Shown: positions 6,767 through 15,787 of the stretch, piece after piece | How positions within the stretch are numbered: the first letter of the stretch is position 1 | Layout of the letters: each line of letters opens with the position of its first letter | Assembly: GCA_000720375.1 (NCBI GenBank) | Contig: JOAA01000067.1 | Location: 1-39,096, forward strand | From: Rhodococcus rhodnii | Lineage (GTDB): Bacteria; Actinomycetota; Actinomycetes; Mycobacteriales; Pseudonocardiaceae | Length of the DNA stretch: 39,096 bases | Direction of reading: 5' to 3' | Notes under the pieces: model-generated | The model's input: only the letters and a program-made list of their open reading frames with translations | The model's database searches: none | What the model was told of the DNA's origin: nothing | Made by a program: the position numbers and the translations under genes

Positions 6767-9328
6767 GGCGAAGCTGACCGCGGCGGCCAGGCTCATCCGG
6801 GCGCCTTGGTCGAAGGCGGCGTCGAACTCGGCGTCGCCCAAGGCCTTCCTGCCCTGCTCGGCCCGGCGCTGCAGGGCGTCGTCGAGGTGGGGAAGGCCAG
6901 GTCCGACATGCGACTCGATCTGGCTGATGATGCCGAGCAGCGCGGCGACCCGGCCGTTGTCGCTGGTTGTCAGGGCAAGCAGGCTCATCGCGGCGGCGAC
7001 GCCGAGCAGGTCGTGCCGGGAGTCCTTGATCCGCAAGGACTCCCGGGCCAGCGCGGTGGCCGCGGCCAGTTCGCCTTTGCCTGCCGACACAACGCCGACG
7101 GCGAGCAGAACGTAGGCCAGCGACCATTTCTCGCCGTTGCTTTCGCAGATCTCCAGGGCTTCCCGGCAGAGCGTCTCAGCACCGGGCAGATCATCTTCGA
7201 GCACAAGCGCTCCGGCACACGCGACCATAGCCATGATCACAATGGCATCCGGGTCGCCCCGCCGGGCCGTGACCTGCTCAAGCAGTGCCGAAGCCGTCGC
7301 CACGTTGCCGTCCAGGAATTCCGTCACACCCAGTGCGTATGCCGCGTGGGCAAGTGATGCCTCATCCGCCTCGGCATCCACCTGCGCCAGCAGTTGCCGC
7401 GCGGCTTCCGTCTTGCCCTGTAATGCGGTGACGTAGCCGTTGACCCATAAGGCTTTCCATCGATCGGTGGTGACCTGCCGGGTTGCCGAGAGGCCCCAGT
7501 CCAGCCAGTGCTGCGCCTCCGCGAGCAACCCGTTGCCGACCCAGTGGAACCACAAGGCGCCGGCCAACCGCAGTCCGGCCGCCGCCTCGCCGGGTTCGGT
7601 GAGGCAGAACTCCAGCGCCGCACGGAGATTCGCGTGGTCAAGGCGGGTACGCGCGGACAACTCGGCCTGCGCCGCACCGAACCACTGCTGCTCCCGCTGC
7701 TCCGCCACGGTCAAGTACCAGTTGCGGTGGCGTCTTCGGACCAGTGGCTGCTCACCGGCCTGCCACAACTGCTCCCTGCCGTATTGGCGCAGCGTCTCGG
7801 GTAATCGGAACCGGGCCGGGCCGCGCGCGTCCATCCGGACCAGGATGGCCTTGTCCACCAGGCCGTCGAGCACGTCCAACACTGTGTCGAGCGGGATGTC
7901 GTTGTACCCGGCGCAGACGTTCTCCACCGCCACCAGGTCGAAGGTGTCCTCGAACACGGACATCCGGCGCCACATCAGCCGCTCGGCCGGCGAGCAGAGT
8001 TCGTAGCTGAAGTCCACAATGGCCCGTACGGCCGGTTTGACCCGGATCATGCTGTCCAACCGGGCGACCAGGTCCGGCAACGGGAGCTCACGCAGCTGGG
8101 CCGCGGCCAGTTCAAGCGCCAACGGGACGCCTTCGAGCCGGCAGCACAAGGAGATGACGGCCTTGCGGTTGTCCTCGGTCAGCTCGAAACCGTTGGGAAC
8201 CCGTTGTACGAACAGGGCGACGGCCGGGGCGTCGTCTTCGTCGGGTTCCGGCACAGGCAGCGGCCGCACGTCGTAGATCTGTTCGGTCTCGATGTGCAGC
8301 GGGACTCGGCTCGTCACCAGGATTCGCAGGTCAGGAGCGGCGTGCAGCAACGTGTCGACGAAAAGCGCACACGCGGGCGCGACCTGTTCGCAGTTGTCCA
8401 GCACCAGCAACGCGACCTTGGCCGCGAAGTGCTCGGCGAGCACGGTCGTCATGCTCCGGCCCGATTGGTCATGCAGCTCCAAGGCGTCCGCGACGGTGTG
8501 GGCGAACAGGCCGAAATCGTGCAGTGCGGCCAGTTCGGTGAACCAGACCCCGTCCGGGTACGAGGATTGGTTGCACTGCGCCACTTGTGCCGCGAGCGTG
8601 GACTTGCCGACTCCGCCGACGCCGGTCAGCGTGGTCATCCGGCCGTTGGCCAGCAGCCACGTCACCTCTTCGACGTCGGTGTCCCGGCTGATCACACTGG
8701 CCGTCGCCGGCTCGGTGGCCGATGGTTCGCCGGGCAGGTCGATGGCCGGATCACTGTCGTGAATGGCGGTTTCGAGCTCGTTGAGCAGTGCCGTGACCTC
8801 GACATGCGGTCGTGCCATCAGCACGTTCTCCCGAATGCCCAGCAGAACGTCCGTCAGCCGCGTGCGTTCGGCGTGCGCCCACGGAGTTGGCACACAGCCG
8901 GTGAGCGGTTTACCACGCCACAACTTCGCGGCCTCGGCGAGAGTCCGTGCCACTTGGGCGAAATCGCCCGCGTTGAGATGGCGGCGCCCCATCCGTGCCA
9001 GCGTTTCGAACCGTACGGAGTCGACGCACGTCGGCGCGACCGTCAGGCAATAGCCGGATCCTTCGGTGGTGATCAGGCCGTCGAGCCCGGCCGCGCGTAG
9101 CTCACGGCGCAGCCGCGCGATGTGGCTGTGCAGCGTCTTCACCGCGGTGATCGGGAAGGCCTCGCCCCACAACGCCTCGATCAGTTCGTGGATCGGCACC
9201 TGCTCGCCTGGTGTGCCGGCCAGCCGGGCCAGCAGTGTCCGCTGGTCGCTGCCGTTCACCGCGACCGGGCCTGCCGGGGTGGCCAATCGAACCGGACCGA
9301 GGAGCAGAACAGCGACGTCGTCCCGCAT
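6683..9328 (-). CDS. AfsR/SARP-type regulator with NB-ARC ATPase and TPR domains
   Basis: The protein has 881 residues. An OmpR-type winged helix (1-97, including SDQRTLLARLAGTPGE and TLHSHIARLRREL) is followed by a shortened BTAD-like region (about 104-196). An NB-ARC ATPase comes next, with Walker A GVGGVGKST (236-244) and Walker B VALLVLDNCEQ (305-315), followed by helical TPR-like repeats to the end. Such proteins bind direct repeats and activate secondary-metabolite or stress genes. AGGAAGGA five bases before the ATG at 9328 supports this start over upstream in-frame starts. It is convergent with the exporter and overlaps its 3' end by 84 bases, so it may or may not regulate it. The BTAD lacks roughly 50 residues of its usual second half. 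Confidence 0.88.
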   Translation of the reverse strand: MRDDVAVLLLGPVRLATPAGPVAVNGSDQRTLLARLAGTPGEQVPIHELIEALWGEAFPITAVKTLHSHIARLRRELRAAGLDGLITTEGSGYCLTVAPTCVDSVRFETLARMGRRHLNAGDFAQVARTLAEAAKLWRGKPLTGCVPTPWAHAERTRLTDVLLGIRENVLMARPHVEVTALLNELETAIHDSDPAIDLPGEPSATEPATASVISRDTDVEEVTWLLANGRMTTLTGVGGVGKSTLAAQVAQCNQSSYPDGVWFTELAALHDFGLFAHTVADALELHDQSGRSMTTVLAEHFAAKVALLVLDNCEQVAPACALFVDTLLHAAPDLRILVTSRVPLHIETEQIYDVRPLPVPEPDEDDAPAVALFVQRVPNGFELTEDNRKAVISLCCRLEGVPLALELAAAQLRELPLPDLVARLDSMIRVKPAVRAIVDFSYELCSPAERLMWRRMSVFEDTFDLVAVENVCAGYNDIPLDTVLDVLDGLVDKAILVRMDARGPARFRLPETLRQYGREQLWQAGEQPLVRRRHRNWYLTVAEQREQQWFGAAQAELSARTRLDHANLRAALEFCLTEPGEAAAGLRLAGALWFHWVGNGLLAEAQHWLDWGLSATRQVTTDRWKALWVNGYVTALQGKTEAARQLLAQVDAEADEASLAHAAYALGVTEFLDGNVATASALLEQVTARRGDPDAIVIMAMVACAGALVLEDDLPGAETLCREALEICESNGEKWSLAYVLLAVGVVSAGKGELAAATALARESLRIKDSRHDLLGVAAAMSLLALTTSDNGRVAALLGIISQIESHVGPGLPHLDDALQRRAEQGRKALGDAEFDAAFDQGARMSLAAAVSFALAVPTEHAGRDEPDHQGETDQDGTGHQ

Positions 9329-9467
9329 GAGGTCCTTCCTGATGCCGGAAATGGAAGGCTTGTGACACAACCATTGCAGTGGCAACAGGGCTAGGGCCGA
9401 ACAAGTGACGCGGCTACCCGTTCGAGTGAAGCGTGGTCGGCGGTTTACCAAGCAGGGCAACGGTATG

Positions 9468-9501
9468 ACGCCTGCTCCCGCCCGCGGGCGGAAGCAGGCG
9501 T
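9468..9501 (-). terminator. Near-perfect 17-base-arm hairpin after the small membrane protein gene
   Basis: Arms 9468-9484 and 9485-9501 are complementary apart from one position that would form a wobble pair, with no spacer, so in RNA the tip would open into a small loop. It begins 5 bases past the stop of the minus-strand gene at 9507-9905 and should end its transcript before the AfsR-like gene. Confidence 0.65.
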
Positions 9502-9506
9502 GCGGG

Positions 9507-9905
9507 TCAGCGACCCCGGCTGGTCAGCTTCTTGAGGTGCAACGGAAGCGTCAGCACGAAGCTGACGATGGCCACGATGATCGCGCCGAAGAAACCGGCC
9601 CAGAACCCGGTGACCTCGAAGGGCAGGTCGAGCTCGCCTGCCACCCAGCCGGTGAACCAGAACAGCAGGCCGTTGACCACGAGTCCGATCAGTCCGAGCG
9701 TGAGGATGTACACCACACAGCCGGCGATCTTGGCTATCGGCTTGAGGATCAGGTTGACCAGGCCGAACAGCACGGCGACGCCGATCAGCGTGCCGATCCG
9801 GGCCAGCGCGGACCCGGTGAGCAGGTTGATCCCCGGCAGAATGGTCGCCACCCAGACGGCGACGGCCGAGGCTAGTACTCGATAGACGAATTCCACGCCG
9901 GTCAC
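9507..9905 (-). CDS. Small membrane protein, phage holin 4_2 / YvlD-like family
   Basis: The protein has 132 residues (129 from the inner start) and four hydrophobic segments: VLASAVAVWVATILPGINLL, IGTLIGVAVLFGLVNLIL, VVYILTLGLIGLVVNGLLFWF and FWAGFFGAIIVAIVSFVLTL. This is the pattern of the phage-holin-4 superfamily of small bacterial membrane proteins (YvlD-like), whose role is unknown despite the name. A basic tail (KKLTSRGR) ends it. Two GTG starts are possible, 9905 and 9896. The inner one has GAGAGGG at better spacing and may be the true start. Nothing suggests a prophage nearby. Confidence 0.8.
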   Translation of the reverse strand: MTGVEFVYRVLASAVAVWVATILPGINLLTGSALARIGTLIGVAVLFGLVNLILKPIAKIAGCVVYILTLGLIGLVVNGLLFWFTGWVAGELDLPFEVTGFWAGFFGAIIVAIVSFVLTLPLHLKKLTSRGR

Positions 9906-9974
9906 CCTCTCATCTCGCCCCCGACTTCGCCGATCTTGTCGTGTTTTGCCCCCGGATGAGGCATTTCGCGATGC

Positions 9975-9992
9975 CTACTGTGGACACGGTAG
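9975..9992. promoter_or_regulatory. Imperfect 18-base palindrome between divergent genes
   Basis: CTACTGTGGACACGGTAG reads as a dyad (CTAC.GTG..CAC.GTAG, seven of nine pairs match). It sits in the 145-base spacer between the divergent small membrane protein gene and the histidine kinase gene. It is placed for an operator acting on either; the binding protein is not known. Confidence 0.3.
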
Positions 9993-10050
9993 GGGTGCGA
10001 TACCGCGATTGTCGTATGCCATCCGGGGTTGTTGGCCGTACTTTGATGGA

Positions 10051-10899
10051 GTGAGCGTTGCGGTTCTCCTCGCCGTGACCGCTGGGGCGGTGGTGGCACT
10101 CAAGTTCGGCCTGACAGCGTGGGCTTCGGTCGTTGTCCTGCTCGTGGCGGTGTTCCTTGGCATTTCCGTCGGTCGCCGGACTGTCGTGGTCACTGTTGTG
10201 GTCGCGCTTGCCGGATTTGCGATCGCTGCCGGCTTTGTCGTGGATTCGTGGTGGGCCGGGATTGGTCCGATGATCCCGGCGGCCTTGGTGACCGGCGCGG
10301 CGGTCGGCGATGCCATTCGCAGCAGGCGTGAACTCGCATCGGCCCGTGCGGAACGCATCCGCAGGGACGAGCGGCTGAGGATCGCACAGGACGTGCACGA
10401 CATGGTCGCCCAGCACGTCGCCGTGGTGAACGTGCAGGCGGGCGCGGCCTCGCATCTGCTGAAAAGCAACCCGGACAAGGCAGCTGAAGCGCTTGAGCAC
10501 GTGACCACGACCAGCGCCAAGGTGCTCGACGAACTCGGGTCGCTGCTGGGCGTGCTGCGTGATCCGGTCCTCGACCTGGACAGCCTGCTGGACGACCGCG
10601 TCGAGGTCACCGTGATCGGCGAACGACGACCGTTACCGGCGACTGTGGACGTGACGGTCTACCGGGTCGTCCAGGAATCCCTTGCCAACGCAAGGAAATA
10701 CGGGACCGGTTGGGTGCAGCTGAGCATGGAGTACCAACCGGACCAACTCGTCATCGAGGTCCGTAACGAACGTTCCGGTACGAATGCGCGTGGCACCGGG
10801 CATGGCCTGATCGGAATGCGTGAACGAGTGGCCCTTGTCGACGGAAAGCTCAGCGCGGGCCCGGAAGGCAAGCACTTCGTGGTCCGGGCGGTGTTGTGA
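10051..10899 (+). CDS. Sensor histidine kinase (HisKA_3 type)
   Basis: From the GTG at 10051 the protein has 282 residues. Four hydrophobic segments (about 3-80) anchor it in the membrane with almost no external loop, suggesting that it senses a membrane or intracellular signal. The dimerisation domain has RIAQDVHDMVAQH with His116 as phosphoacceptor. The ATPase domain has an N-box-like VVQESLANARKYG and a G-box GTGHGLIGMRERV. This is the NarL-partner class of kinases. An upstream in-frame ATG (9946) would add 35 unconvincing residues. The stop overlaps the start of the response regulator gene as GTGA, so the pair is translationally coupled. Confidence 0.9.
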   Translation: MSVAVLLAVTAGAVVALKFGLTAWASVVVLLVAVFLGISVGRRTVVVTVVVALAGFAIAAGFVVDSWWAGIGPMIPAALVTGAAVGDAIRSRRELASARAERIRRDERLRIAQDVHDMVAQHVAVVNVQAGAASHLLKSNPDKAAEALEHVTTTSAKVLDELGSLLGVLRDPVLDLDSLLDDRVEVTVIGERRPLPATVDVTVYRVVQESLANARKYGTGWVQLSMEYQPDQLVIEVRNERSGTNARGTGHGLIGMRERVALVDGKLSAGPEGKHFVVRAVL

Positions 10900-11543
10900 C
10901 GATCAAGGTGGTGCTGGCCGACGACCAGGAGCTGATCAGGGCGGGGTTCCGGGCGATCATCGAGACCTGCGACGACATCTCGGTCGTCGGCGAGGCCGCC
11001 AACGGTGTGCAGGCCGTCCAGCTGGCGCCTCAGGCGGACGTCGTGCTGATGGACATCCGGATGCCGGAGATGGACGGATTGACCGCCACGCGGGAGATCT
11101 GCGCACGGCACGAGCACGTCCGCGTGCTCATCCTGACCACGTTCGAGATGGACGAGTACGTCTTCCAGGCACTGCGCGCCGGGGCCAGCGGCTTTCTCGG
11201 CAAGAACATGGGACCGGCCATGCTGCTTGAAGGGATTCGGATGGTGGCCGGCGGCGAGGCGCTGTTGTCCCCTAAGGCCACCAAGGGTCTGATCAGCCGC
11301 TTCCTCGCGCAGCCAGCGGTTGTGGACGGCGCTGTGCCGGAAAAGCTCAGCCTGTTGACCGACCGGGAGCTGGAAATAGTCACCTTTGTCGCAAATGGAC
11401 TGTCCAATGACGACATCGCCGGGCGGCTGTTCCTGTCGCCTGCGACGGTGAAGACGCACCTCAACCGGGCAATGGTCAAGCTCGGTGCACGGGATCGCGC
11501 TCAGGTCGTCGTGATCGCGTACCAATCTGGCCTGGTGCGGTAG
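10896..11543 (+). CDS. NarL/LuxR-family response regulator
   Basis: The 215-residue protein has a receiver domain with the acidic pair Asp9-Asp10, phosphoacceptor Asp53 (VVLMDIRMPEMDG), Thr81 and Lys103. A LuxR helix-turn-helix follows from about residue 150 (TDRELEIVTFVANGLSNDDI, then PATVKTHLNRAMVKLGARDR). All key receiver residues are present, so it should be phosphorylated by the kinase encoded upstream, with which it overlaps by four bases. The regulon is not evident; the next gene (a membrane protein on the same strand) is the nearest candidate target. Confidence 0.93.
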   Translation: MTIKVVLADDQELIRAGFRAIIETCDDISVVGEAANGVQAVQLAPQADVVLMDIRMPEMDGLTATREICARHEHVRVLILTTFEMDEYVFQALRAGASGFLGKNMGPAMLLEGIRMVAGGEALLSPKATKGLISRFLAQPAVVDGAVPEKLSLLTDRELEIVTFVANGLSNDDIAGRLFLSPATVKTHLNRAMVKLGARDRAQVVVIAYQSGLVR

Positions 11544-11602
11544 GCCGAAGAGCCCGCGGTGGGTGGATGCCCGTTACGAACCGGATTGTCCACTCTGCCG
11601 GT

Positions 11603-12154
11603 GTGACCAAGAAACTGCGGCAGGCACTGGTCCTGCTTCATCTGATGACCGCTTTCGGCTGGCTCGCGGCCACGTTGGCGGTGCTGTTGCTGACCGCGCA
11701 CGGCCAGGTCGAAGCCGCGCTGCTGGTGGACGACCGGCTGCTGGCGGACTGCTCGTTCATGACCGTCTACACCGGACTGATGCTGGCGGCGAACTGGGGC
11801 TTCACCCGGTTCTGGTGGATCACGGTGAAACTCGTGACCGCGATCGGCCTCGCGCTCGGCGGGCGCGCCTTGTTCCACGACGGGATGTTCGTGGCAGGCG
11901 GTGTCCTGATGGTCGCCGCGATCGCGGCGTTGGCCTGGATCGGGCGGACGAAACCGTGGGGACAGCTCAGGCCGGACGTCCGGGTGACGCCGTGGCGCCA
12001 CCCGGCGATCTATCTGGCCATCCTGGTGACGCCGGTCCTCGACTACGTCACCGGACTGCCGCTGCAGGCGATCCCCGCAGCGGCAGTACTCGTGTCTAGA
12101 ACAGGGCGCTGGCCAGGTCGCGGCGTGCTTTCGCGACCCGGGGGTCGTCGGTAG
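11603..12154 (+). CDS. Predicted membrane protein, DUF2269-like
   Basis: The hydrophobic protein has 183 residues from the GTG at 11603 (195 if the ATG at 11567 is used). It has about four or five transmembrane helices, including [34 protein letters not shown] and [17 protein letters not shown]. The arrangement resembles small DUF2269-type integral membrane proteins of unknown function. It follows the two-component pair with a 59-base gap and may be cotranscribed. Its last 59 bases overlap the convergent thioredoxin-like gene. The tail after about residue 160 is polar and basic and may be read-through of that overlap. I cannot assign a function. Confidence 0.65.
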   Translation: MTKKLRQALVLLHLMTAFGWLAATLAVLLLTAHGQVEAALLVDDRLLADCSFMTVYTGLMLAANWGFTRFWWITVKLVTAIGLALGGRALFHDGMFVAGGVLMVAAIAALAWIGRTKPWGQLRPDVRVTPWRHPAIYLAILVTPVLDYVTGLPLQAIPAAAVLVSRTGRWPGRGVLSRPGGRR

Positions 12155-13073
12155 GGAAGAGCCCGAACAGCTCGACCAGGTGCGACCGCACCTTGTCCCG
12201 GTCCTCGCCCGACGTGCTGCGGACGGTGTTGATCAGCCGGGCGAACGCCTCGTCGACCTGCTGCATCGCCACCTGCACGTCGGCCGCGGCGAGCTGCGCT
12301 TCGACGTCCGAGGGGTCGGCGTCCGCCTTGCCGATGGCCGACGGGTCCGCAGACTCCGCGCGAGCGGTGAACTTCACCTGCGCGAGGGCCGCCTTGACCT
12401 CCTCGTTGCCCGGCTCGACGTCCAGGATCTGCTGGTACGCCTGCTCCGCCGCGGCGTAGTCGCCACGCTCGAGAGCGTCTTCGGCAGCGATGATCCGCGG
12501 GTCGGTCGGCTCCTCGTACACCTCTTCGACGTCACCCTGTACGCCCGCCTCGGCAGCCGCGATGCCGGGCAGCCGGTCACGCAACGCGTCCAGCAGCGCG
12601 CCGATCCACTGCCGGATCTGTGGCTCGGGCTGGGCGCCGGAGAACGCGTCGACCGGCTGGCCACCCGCGATCGCCACGATCGTCGGGATCGACTGCACGC
12701 CGAACAGCTGCGCGATCCTGGGGTTGGCGTCGACGTCGACCTTCGCCAGCACCCATGCGCCGCCGCCGGCGTTGGCCAGCTTCTCGAGCACCGGGGAGAG
12801 CTGCTTGCACGGGCCACACCATTCGGCCCACAGGTCGACGACCACCGGGACCTGGAGCGAACGTTCGACCACGTCCGCCTGGAATGTCGCTTCGGTGACG
12901 TCGAAGACGAACGGGCCGCCTGCCGCGGGCGCGTCGCCGCCCGCAGGGGCCGCCGCAGGCTTGCTGGGCGCCTGACGTGCGGCATCCGCCCGCGCCTTGA
13001 GCGCCGACAGGTCGACGGCGCCGGACAGAGCCGCTGACATGGCGGCCGTCTGACGTGGATTTGGCCTTGTCAC
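12096..13073 (-). CDS. Thioredoxin-TPR co-chaperone, YbbN/CnoX-like
   Basis: The 325-residue cytosolic protein has a disordered Ala/Pro-rich N-terminus (about 30-54). A thioredoxin fold follows with active site WCGPC (85-89) and the cis-Pro motif SIPT (about 128-131). The C-terminal helical region with TPR-like repeats ([20 protein letters not shown]) extends from about 200 to the end. This is the YbbN architecture. In E. coli CnoX/YbbN protects proteins from oxidation and hands them to chaperones, but its active site has lost a cysteine, whereas this protein keeps both and could reduce disulphides. The GTG start overlaps the stop of the upstream MFS gene as GTGA. Confidence 0.88.
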   Translation of the reverse strand: MTRPNPRQTAAMSAALSGAVDLSALKARADAARQAPSKPAAAPAGGDAPAAGGPFVFDVTEATFQADVVERSLQVPVVVDLWAEWCGPCKQLSPVLEKLANAGGGAWVLAKVDVDANPRIAQLFGVQSIPTIVAIAGGQPVDAFSGAQPEPQIRQWIGALLDALRDRLPGIAAAEAGVQGDVEEVYEEPTDPRIIAAEDALERGDYAAAEQAYQQILDVEPGNEEVKAALAQVKFTARAESADPSAIGKADADPSDVEAQLAAADVQVAMQQVDEAFARLINTVRSTSGEDRDKVRSHLVELFGLFPTDDPRVAKARRDLASALF

Positions 13074-14281
13074 GTATCTATCCTGGCACGTTCCGCGGGC
13101 TCGGTCAGGGCGGGCCGCCCCACAGTGCCAGGTGTGCGCAGTGCCACAACCGCCGCGAGCGCCACGAGCCCGGCCGCGACGAGATATCCCACCTGATAGC
13201 CGCCTATCCCGGCGCCCACAGCCGTGGCGATGCCGGTGATCACCGCCATGCCCGCGGCGGTACCCAGTTCTTGGGACGTGTTGAGCACGCCATACGCCAG
13301 GCCTTGGTCATCGGCCGCGACGCCGGTGGTCGCGGTGATCATGGTCGGTGCGAACGCGAGGCCGTTGCCCGCGGCCACCGCGAGCAGGCCGGGCAGGACA
13401 TCCGCGAAGTAGTTGCCGTTGCTGTCGATCAACGCGAGATACGCCATTCCGGCCGCGCTCAGTATCGTTCCGCACAGCATGAGGTTGCGTGCGCCGAGCT
13501 TGCCGACCAGCCGCCCTGCCAGCGGCGACACGAGCAGTACGACCACAGTGACCGGCGCGAACCCGAATCCGACCGCCATCGGCGAGTAGCCGAGCGGGCC
13601 CTGCAGATAGAGCGTGCTGAAGAACAGCGTCGCCGCGGTCGTGCCCGCGATCAGCGCCAGCACGACATTGCCTGTTTGCACGGCTTTGTTGCCGGACAAT
13701 GCCCGTACCGCAGCGCGAATCGGTGAGCCACCACGGCTTTCGGTCAGCACCCTGGCGGCGATGAGCATGCCGGCGACACCGATCGGGATGTTGATCAGGA
13801 AGATCGACCGCCAGCCAAGGAATTCGGTCAGCACACCGCCGATGAGCTGGCCGGATATCGCGCCGATCGAGCCCGTCGCGCCCCAGAACCCCAAGACCCG
13901 GTTGCGTTTCTCGCCTTCCTCGAACATCGCCGTCACCAGTGCGAGCGTGTTCGGTGACACCATCGCCGCCCCGACGCCTTGCAGCGCACGCGAGGCGAAC
14001 AGTTGCCACGGTGCCTGCGCGATCGCCGCCAGCGCGGACGCGAGCGTGAACACCCCGAGCCCGATCTGGAAAACACGCAACCGGCCGTAGACGTCACCGG
14101 CTCGTCCGCCCGCGATCAGCAACAGGCCGAACGTGAGCGTGTACAGCACGCCTGCCAACGCGAGCTGGCCTTCGGGAATGGCCAGGCCGTGCTGGATCGA
14201 CGGTAAGGCCACATTCAGCACGACCACGTCCACGATCAGCATGAACTGCGCTGCGCAGAGCACCCCCACGGCAAGTCTCAT
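13070..14281 (-). CDS. MFS multidrug efflux transporter
   Basis: The 403-residue protein has about twelve hydrophobic segments. The motif A region reads [14 protein letters not shown], and the early [11 protein letters not shown] stretch is that of drug:H+ antiporters. [19 protein letters not shown] matches motif C of exporters. It is shorter than 14-helix DHA2 pumps, so a 12-helix drug exporter is likely. The ATG at 14281 is chosen because GGGAGGG lies five bases upstream. It is divergent from a TetR gene with two operator-like repeats between them, the classic layout for an inducible efflux pump. The inducer and substrate are unknown. Confidence 0.92.
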   Translation of the reverse strand: MRLAVGVLCAAQFMLIVDVVVLNVALPSIQHGLAIPEGQLALAGVLYTLTFGLLLIAGGRAGDVYGRLRVFQIGLGVFTLASALAAIAQAPWQLFASRALQGVGAAMVSPNTLALVTAMFEEGEKRNRVLGFWGATGSIGAISGQLIGGVLTEFLGWRSIFLINIPIGVAGMLIAARVLTESRGGSPIRAAVRALSGNKAVQTGNVVLALIAGTTAATLFFSTLYLQGPLGYSPMAVGFGFAPVTVVVLLVSPLAGRLVGKLGARNLMLCGTILSAAGMAYLALIDSNGNYFADVLPGLLAVAAGNGLAFAPTMITATTGVAADDQGLAYGVLNTSQELGTAAGMAVITGIATAVGAGIGGYQVGYLVAAGLVALAAVVALRTPGTVGRPALTEPAERARIDT

Positions 14282-14298
14282 GATCCCTCCCATTGATT

Positions 14299-14338
14299 TC
14301 TACACCGTAGAGAAGAGATACTCTACGCCGTAGAGATA
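14299..14338. promoter_or_regulatory. Twin TetR operator in the MFS/TetR spacer
   Basis: Two 15-base copies, TCTACACCGTAGAGA (14299-14313) and TCTACGCCGTAGAGA (14322-14336), differ at one base. Their centres are 23 bases apart, about two helical turns. The second contains the dyad CTCTACG-C-CGTAGAG starting at 14321. They fill the spacer between the divergent MFS and TetR starts and are the obvious binding sites for this repressor, which would then control both genes. Confidence 0.75.
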
Positions 14339-14351
14339 CGCAAGGAGCGGG

Positions 14352-14966
14352 ATGCCGAAACGGACGCTGACCAGGGAGAAAATCCTGGCGGCCGCACTGG
14401 AGCTGATTGACACGGCCGGGCTGGAGGCGCTGTCGATGCGGCGACTGGGCCAGCACCTCAAGGTCGACCCGATGGCCGTGTACCACCACATCCCGAACAA
14501 GGACGAACTGCTGCGCGCGGTGGTGGTGGACGTGTTCTCGCGGATGCCCGCACCGGTCTGCGCGGGCACCTGGCAGGAGCAAGTGCTTGATTGGGCTCGG
14601 GCCTACCGCGACCTGGCGCTGGCGCACCCGAACCTGGTGCTGCGCATCGTGACCGACGCCCGTGCGGTGTCCGTCGCCGCCGCGCGCATCAACGAACCGC
14701 TGTACGCGGCGTTGGAAGCGGGTGGGTTGTCACCGGGGAAAGTCGTCGGTGCCGTCGGGCTGATCGTCGACTACATCAACGGTTACGCGCTCGCCGTCTC
14801 GTCCGCGAAGGACGCTTCGGACACGTTCATGGCCGAGTTGGCGAGCCTGCCCGCCGAACAGTCGGCAGTCCAGCTCCGAACCCTCCGCGACCCGGAGGCT
14901 TCGAAGCTGGATCACTTCGAGTACGCGCTGTCGGTGATGGTGGCAGGGCTTACGACAGCTCCTTGA
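14352..14966 (+). CDS. TetR-family repressor with TetR_C-type ligand domain
   Basis: The 204-residue protein has an N-terminal helix-turn-helix (about 10-55: REKILAAALELIDTAGLEAL, then MRRLGQHLKVDPMAVYHH). The VDPMAVYHHIPNKDELL motif is characteristic of the subgroup close to the tetracycline repressor itself. The helical C-terminal domain should bind the drug or inducer. GGAGCGG precedes the ATG. It is divergent from the MFS exporter and very probably represses it through the twin operator. Its 3' end overlaps that of the convergent SCO6745-type gene by 17 bases. Confidence 0.92.
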   Translation: MPKRTLTREKILAAALELIDTAGLEALSMRRLGQHLKVDPMAVYHHIPNKDELLRAVVVDVFSRMPAPVCAGTWQEQVLDWARAYRDLALAHPNLVLRIVTDARAVSVAAARINEPLYAALEAGGLSPGKVVGAVGLIVDYINGYALAVSSAKDASDTFMAELASLPAEQSAVQLRTLRDPEASKLDHFEYALSVMVAGLTTAP

Positions 14967-15780
14967 CGACGTTGATGGCCATGGGGTTCTGGCGCATCGC
15001 TTCGTTCTGCTCGCCCAACGACCGGGCGATGGGTGTCATCAGCTCGACGAGCCGTTCCGTCTTCGCTTGGCCAAGCGCTTGCCACGGGGCCTCGGCGGCT
15101 TCGTCCGTCCGGCGTTCGATGTCGGCTCGCAGATCACGGCCGGCCTGCGTGATCTCGCCGTCCTGGATGAGGCCACGGTCGGTCAGGCGTTGCTCGGCCA
15201 GCGACCACTCCTCCTCGGACCAGCCACGGGCCGCCCGCATGTACGCGCAATCGACGCCGCGCTCCGTGGCGAACAGCACGAGCGTCTCGACAGGGTCCAG
15301 CGGTGCCGCGACGAGTGCGGCCACGTGTCCGTCACCGCGGGATTCCCGCAGAGTGGTCGTGGCCTGCCACAACTTGAGACGCGGCGAGTCCGGCACAGGC
15401 AGGATCGCGTTCGCCGCGGCAAGCGGACGTCCGGCGGTGGACGCGTGCTGGGCCGCTTCCTGGGCGAGTTCGGCGGCTTCGGACACGTCAATGTCGCCGA
15501 GCATCCTGCGCAACGCACCGTCGGCGCCATGCAGCCGCGTCTCCAGGTACTGCGAAGGCGTGGCGACCTGCCACGCGTCCGGGATGGCGCGACGAACCAT
15601 CCGCGGGTGGAAGTTGTAGAACGTCGAGATGACCATCTCGGGTGCGACCGCGCCGAGCGGGGCCGCCCGCATGCCGAAGTACCCCATCCAGCCGCCCTTG
15701 CAGCCCAAGGCGTCGGTCGCGGCGCGGGACTCCGGCGTGAAGTACGTGACGTCGTGGTACGTCTCGAACAGCAGCCACAT
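14950..15780 (-). CDS. SCO6745-family protein (winged-helix-like, unknown role)
   Basis: The 276-residue protein begins MWLLFETYHDVTYFTPESR, with conserved stretches GWMGYFGMRAAPLGA and VISTFYNFHPRMV. This pattern is known from SCO6745-type proteins, found widely in actinobacteria. The C-terminal half (EEEWSLAEQRLTDRGLIQDG, then ITQAGRDLRADIE) resembles a winged-helix fold of MarR-like type. The family has no established function. The start at 15780 sits 7 bases after the stop of the thiamine-binding-type gene, so the two form an operon. Longer upstream frames overlap that gene and are rejected. Confidence 0.8.
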   Translation of the reverse strand: MWLLFETYHDVTYFTPESRAATDALGCKGGWMGYFGMRAAPLGAVAPEMVISTFYNFHPRMVRRAIPDAWQVATPSQYLETRLHGADGALRRMLGDIDVSEAAELAQEAAQHASTAGRPLAAANAILPVPDSPRLKLWQATTTLRESRGDGHVAALVAAPLDPVETLVLFATERGVDCAYMRAARGWSEEEWSLAEQRLTDRGLIQDGEITQAGRDLRADIERRTDEAAEAPWQALGQAKTERLVELMTPIARSLGEQNEAMRQNPMAINVVKELS

Positions 15781-15787
15781 CCGCCGG

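Noticed and set aside
9507..9905. Prophage signature from the holin-like protein
   Set aside because: This small membrane family is widespread in bacterial chromosomes, and no lysin, tail or integrase genes lie nearby.
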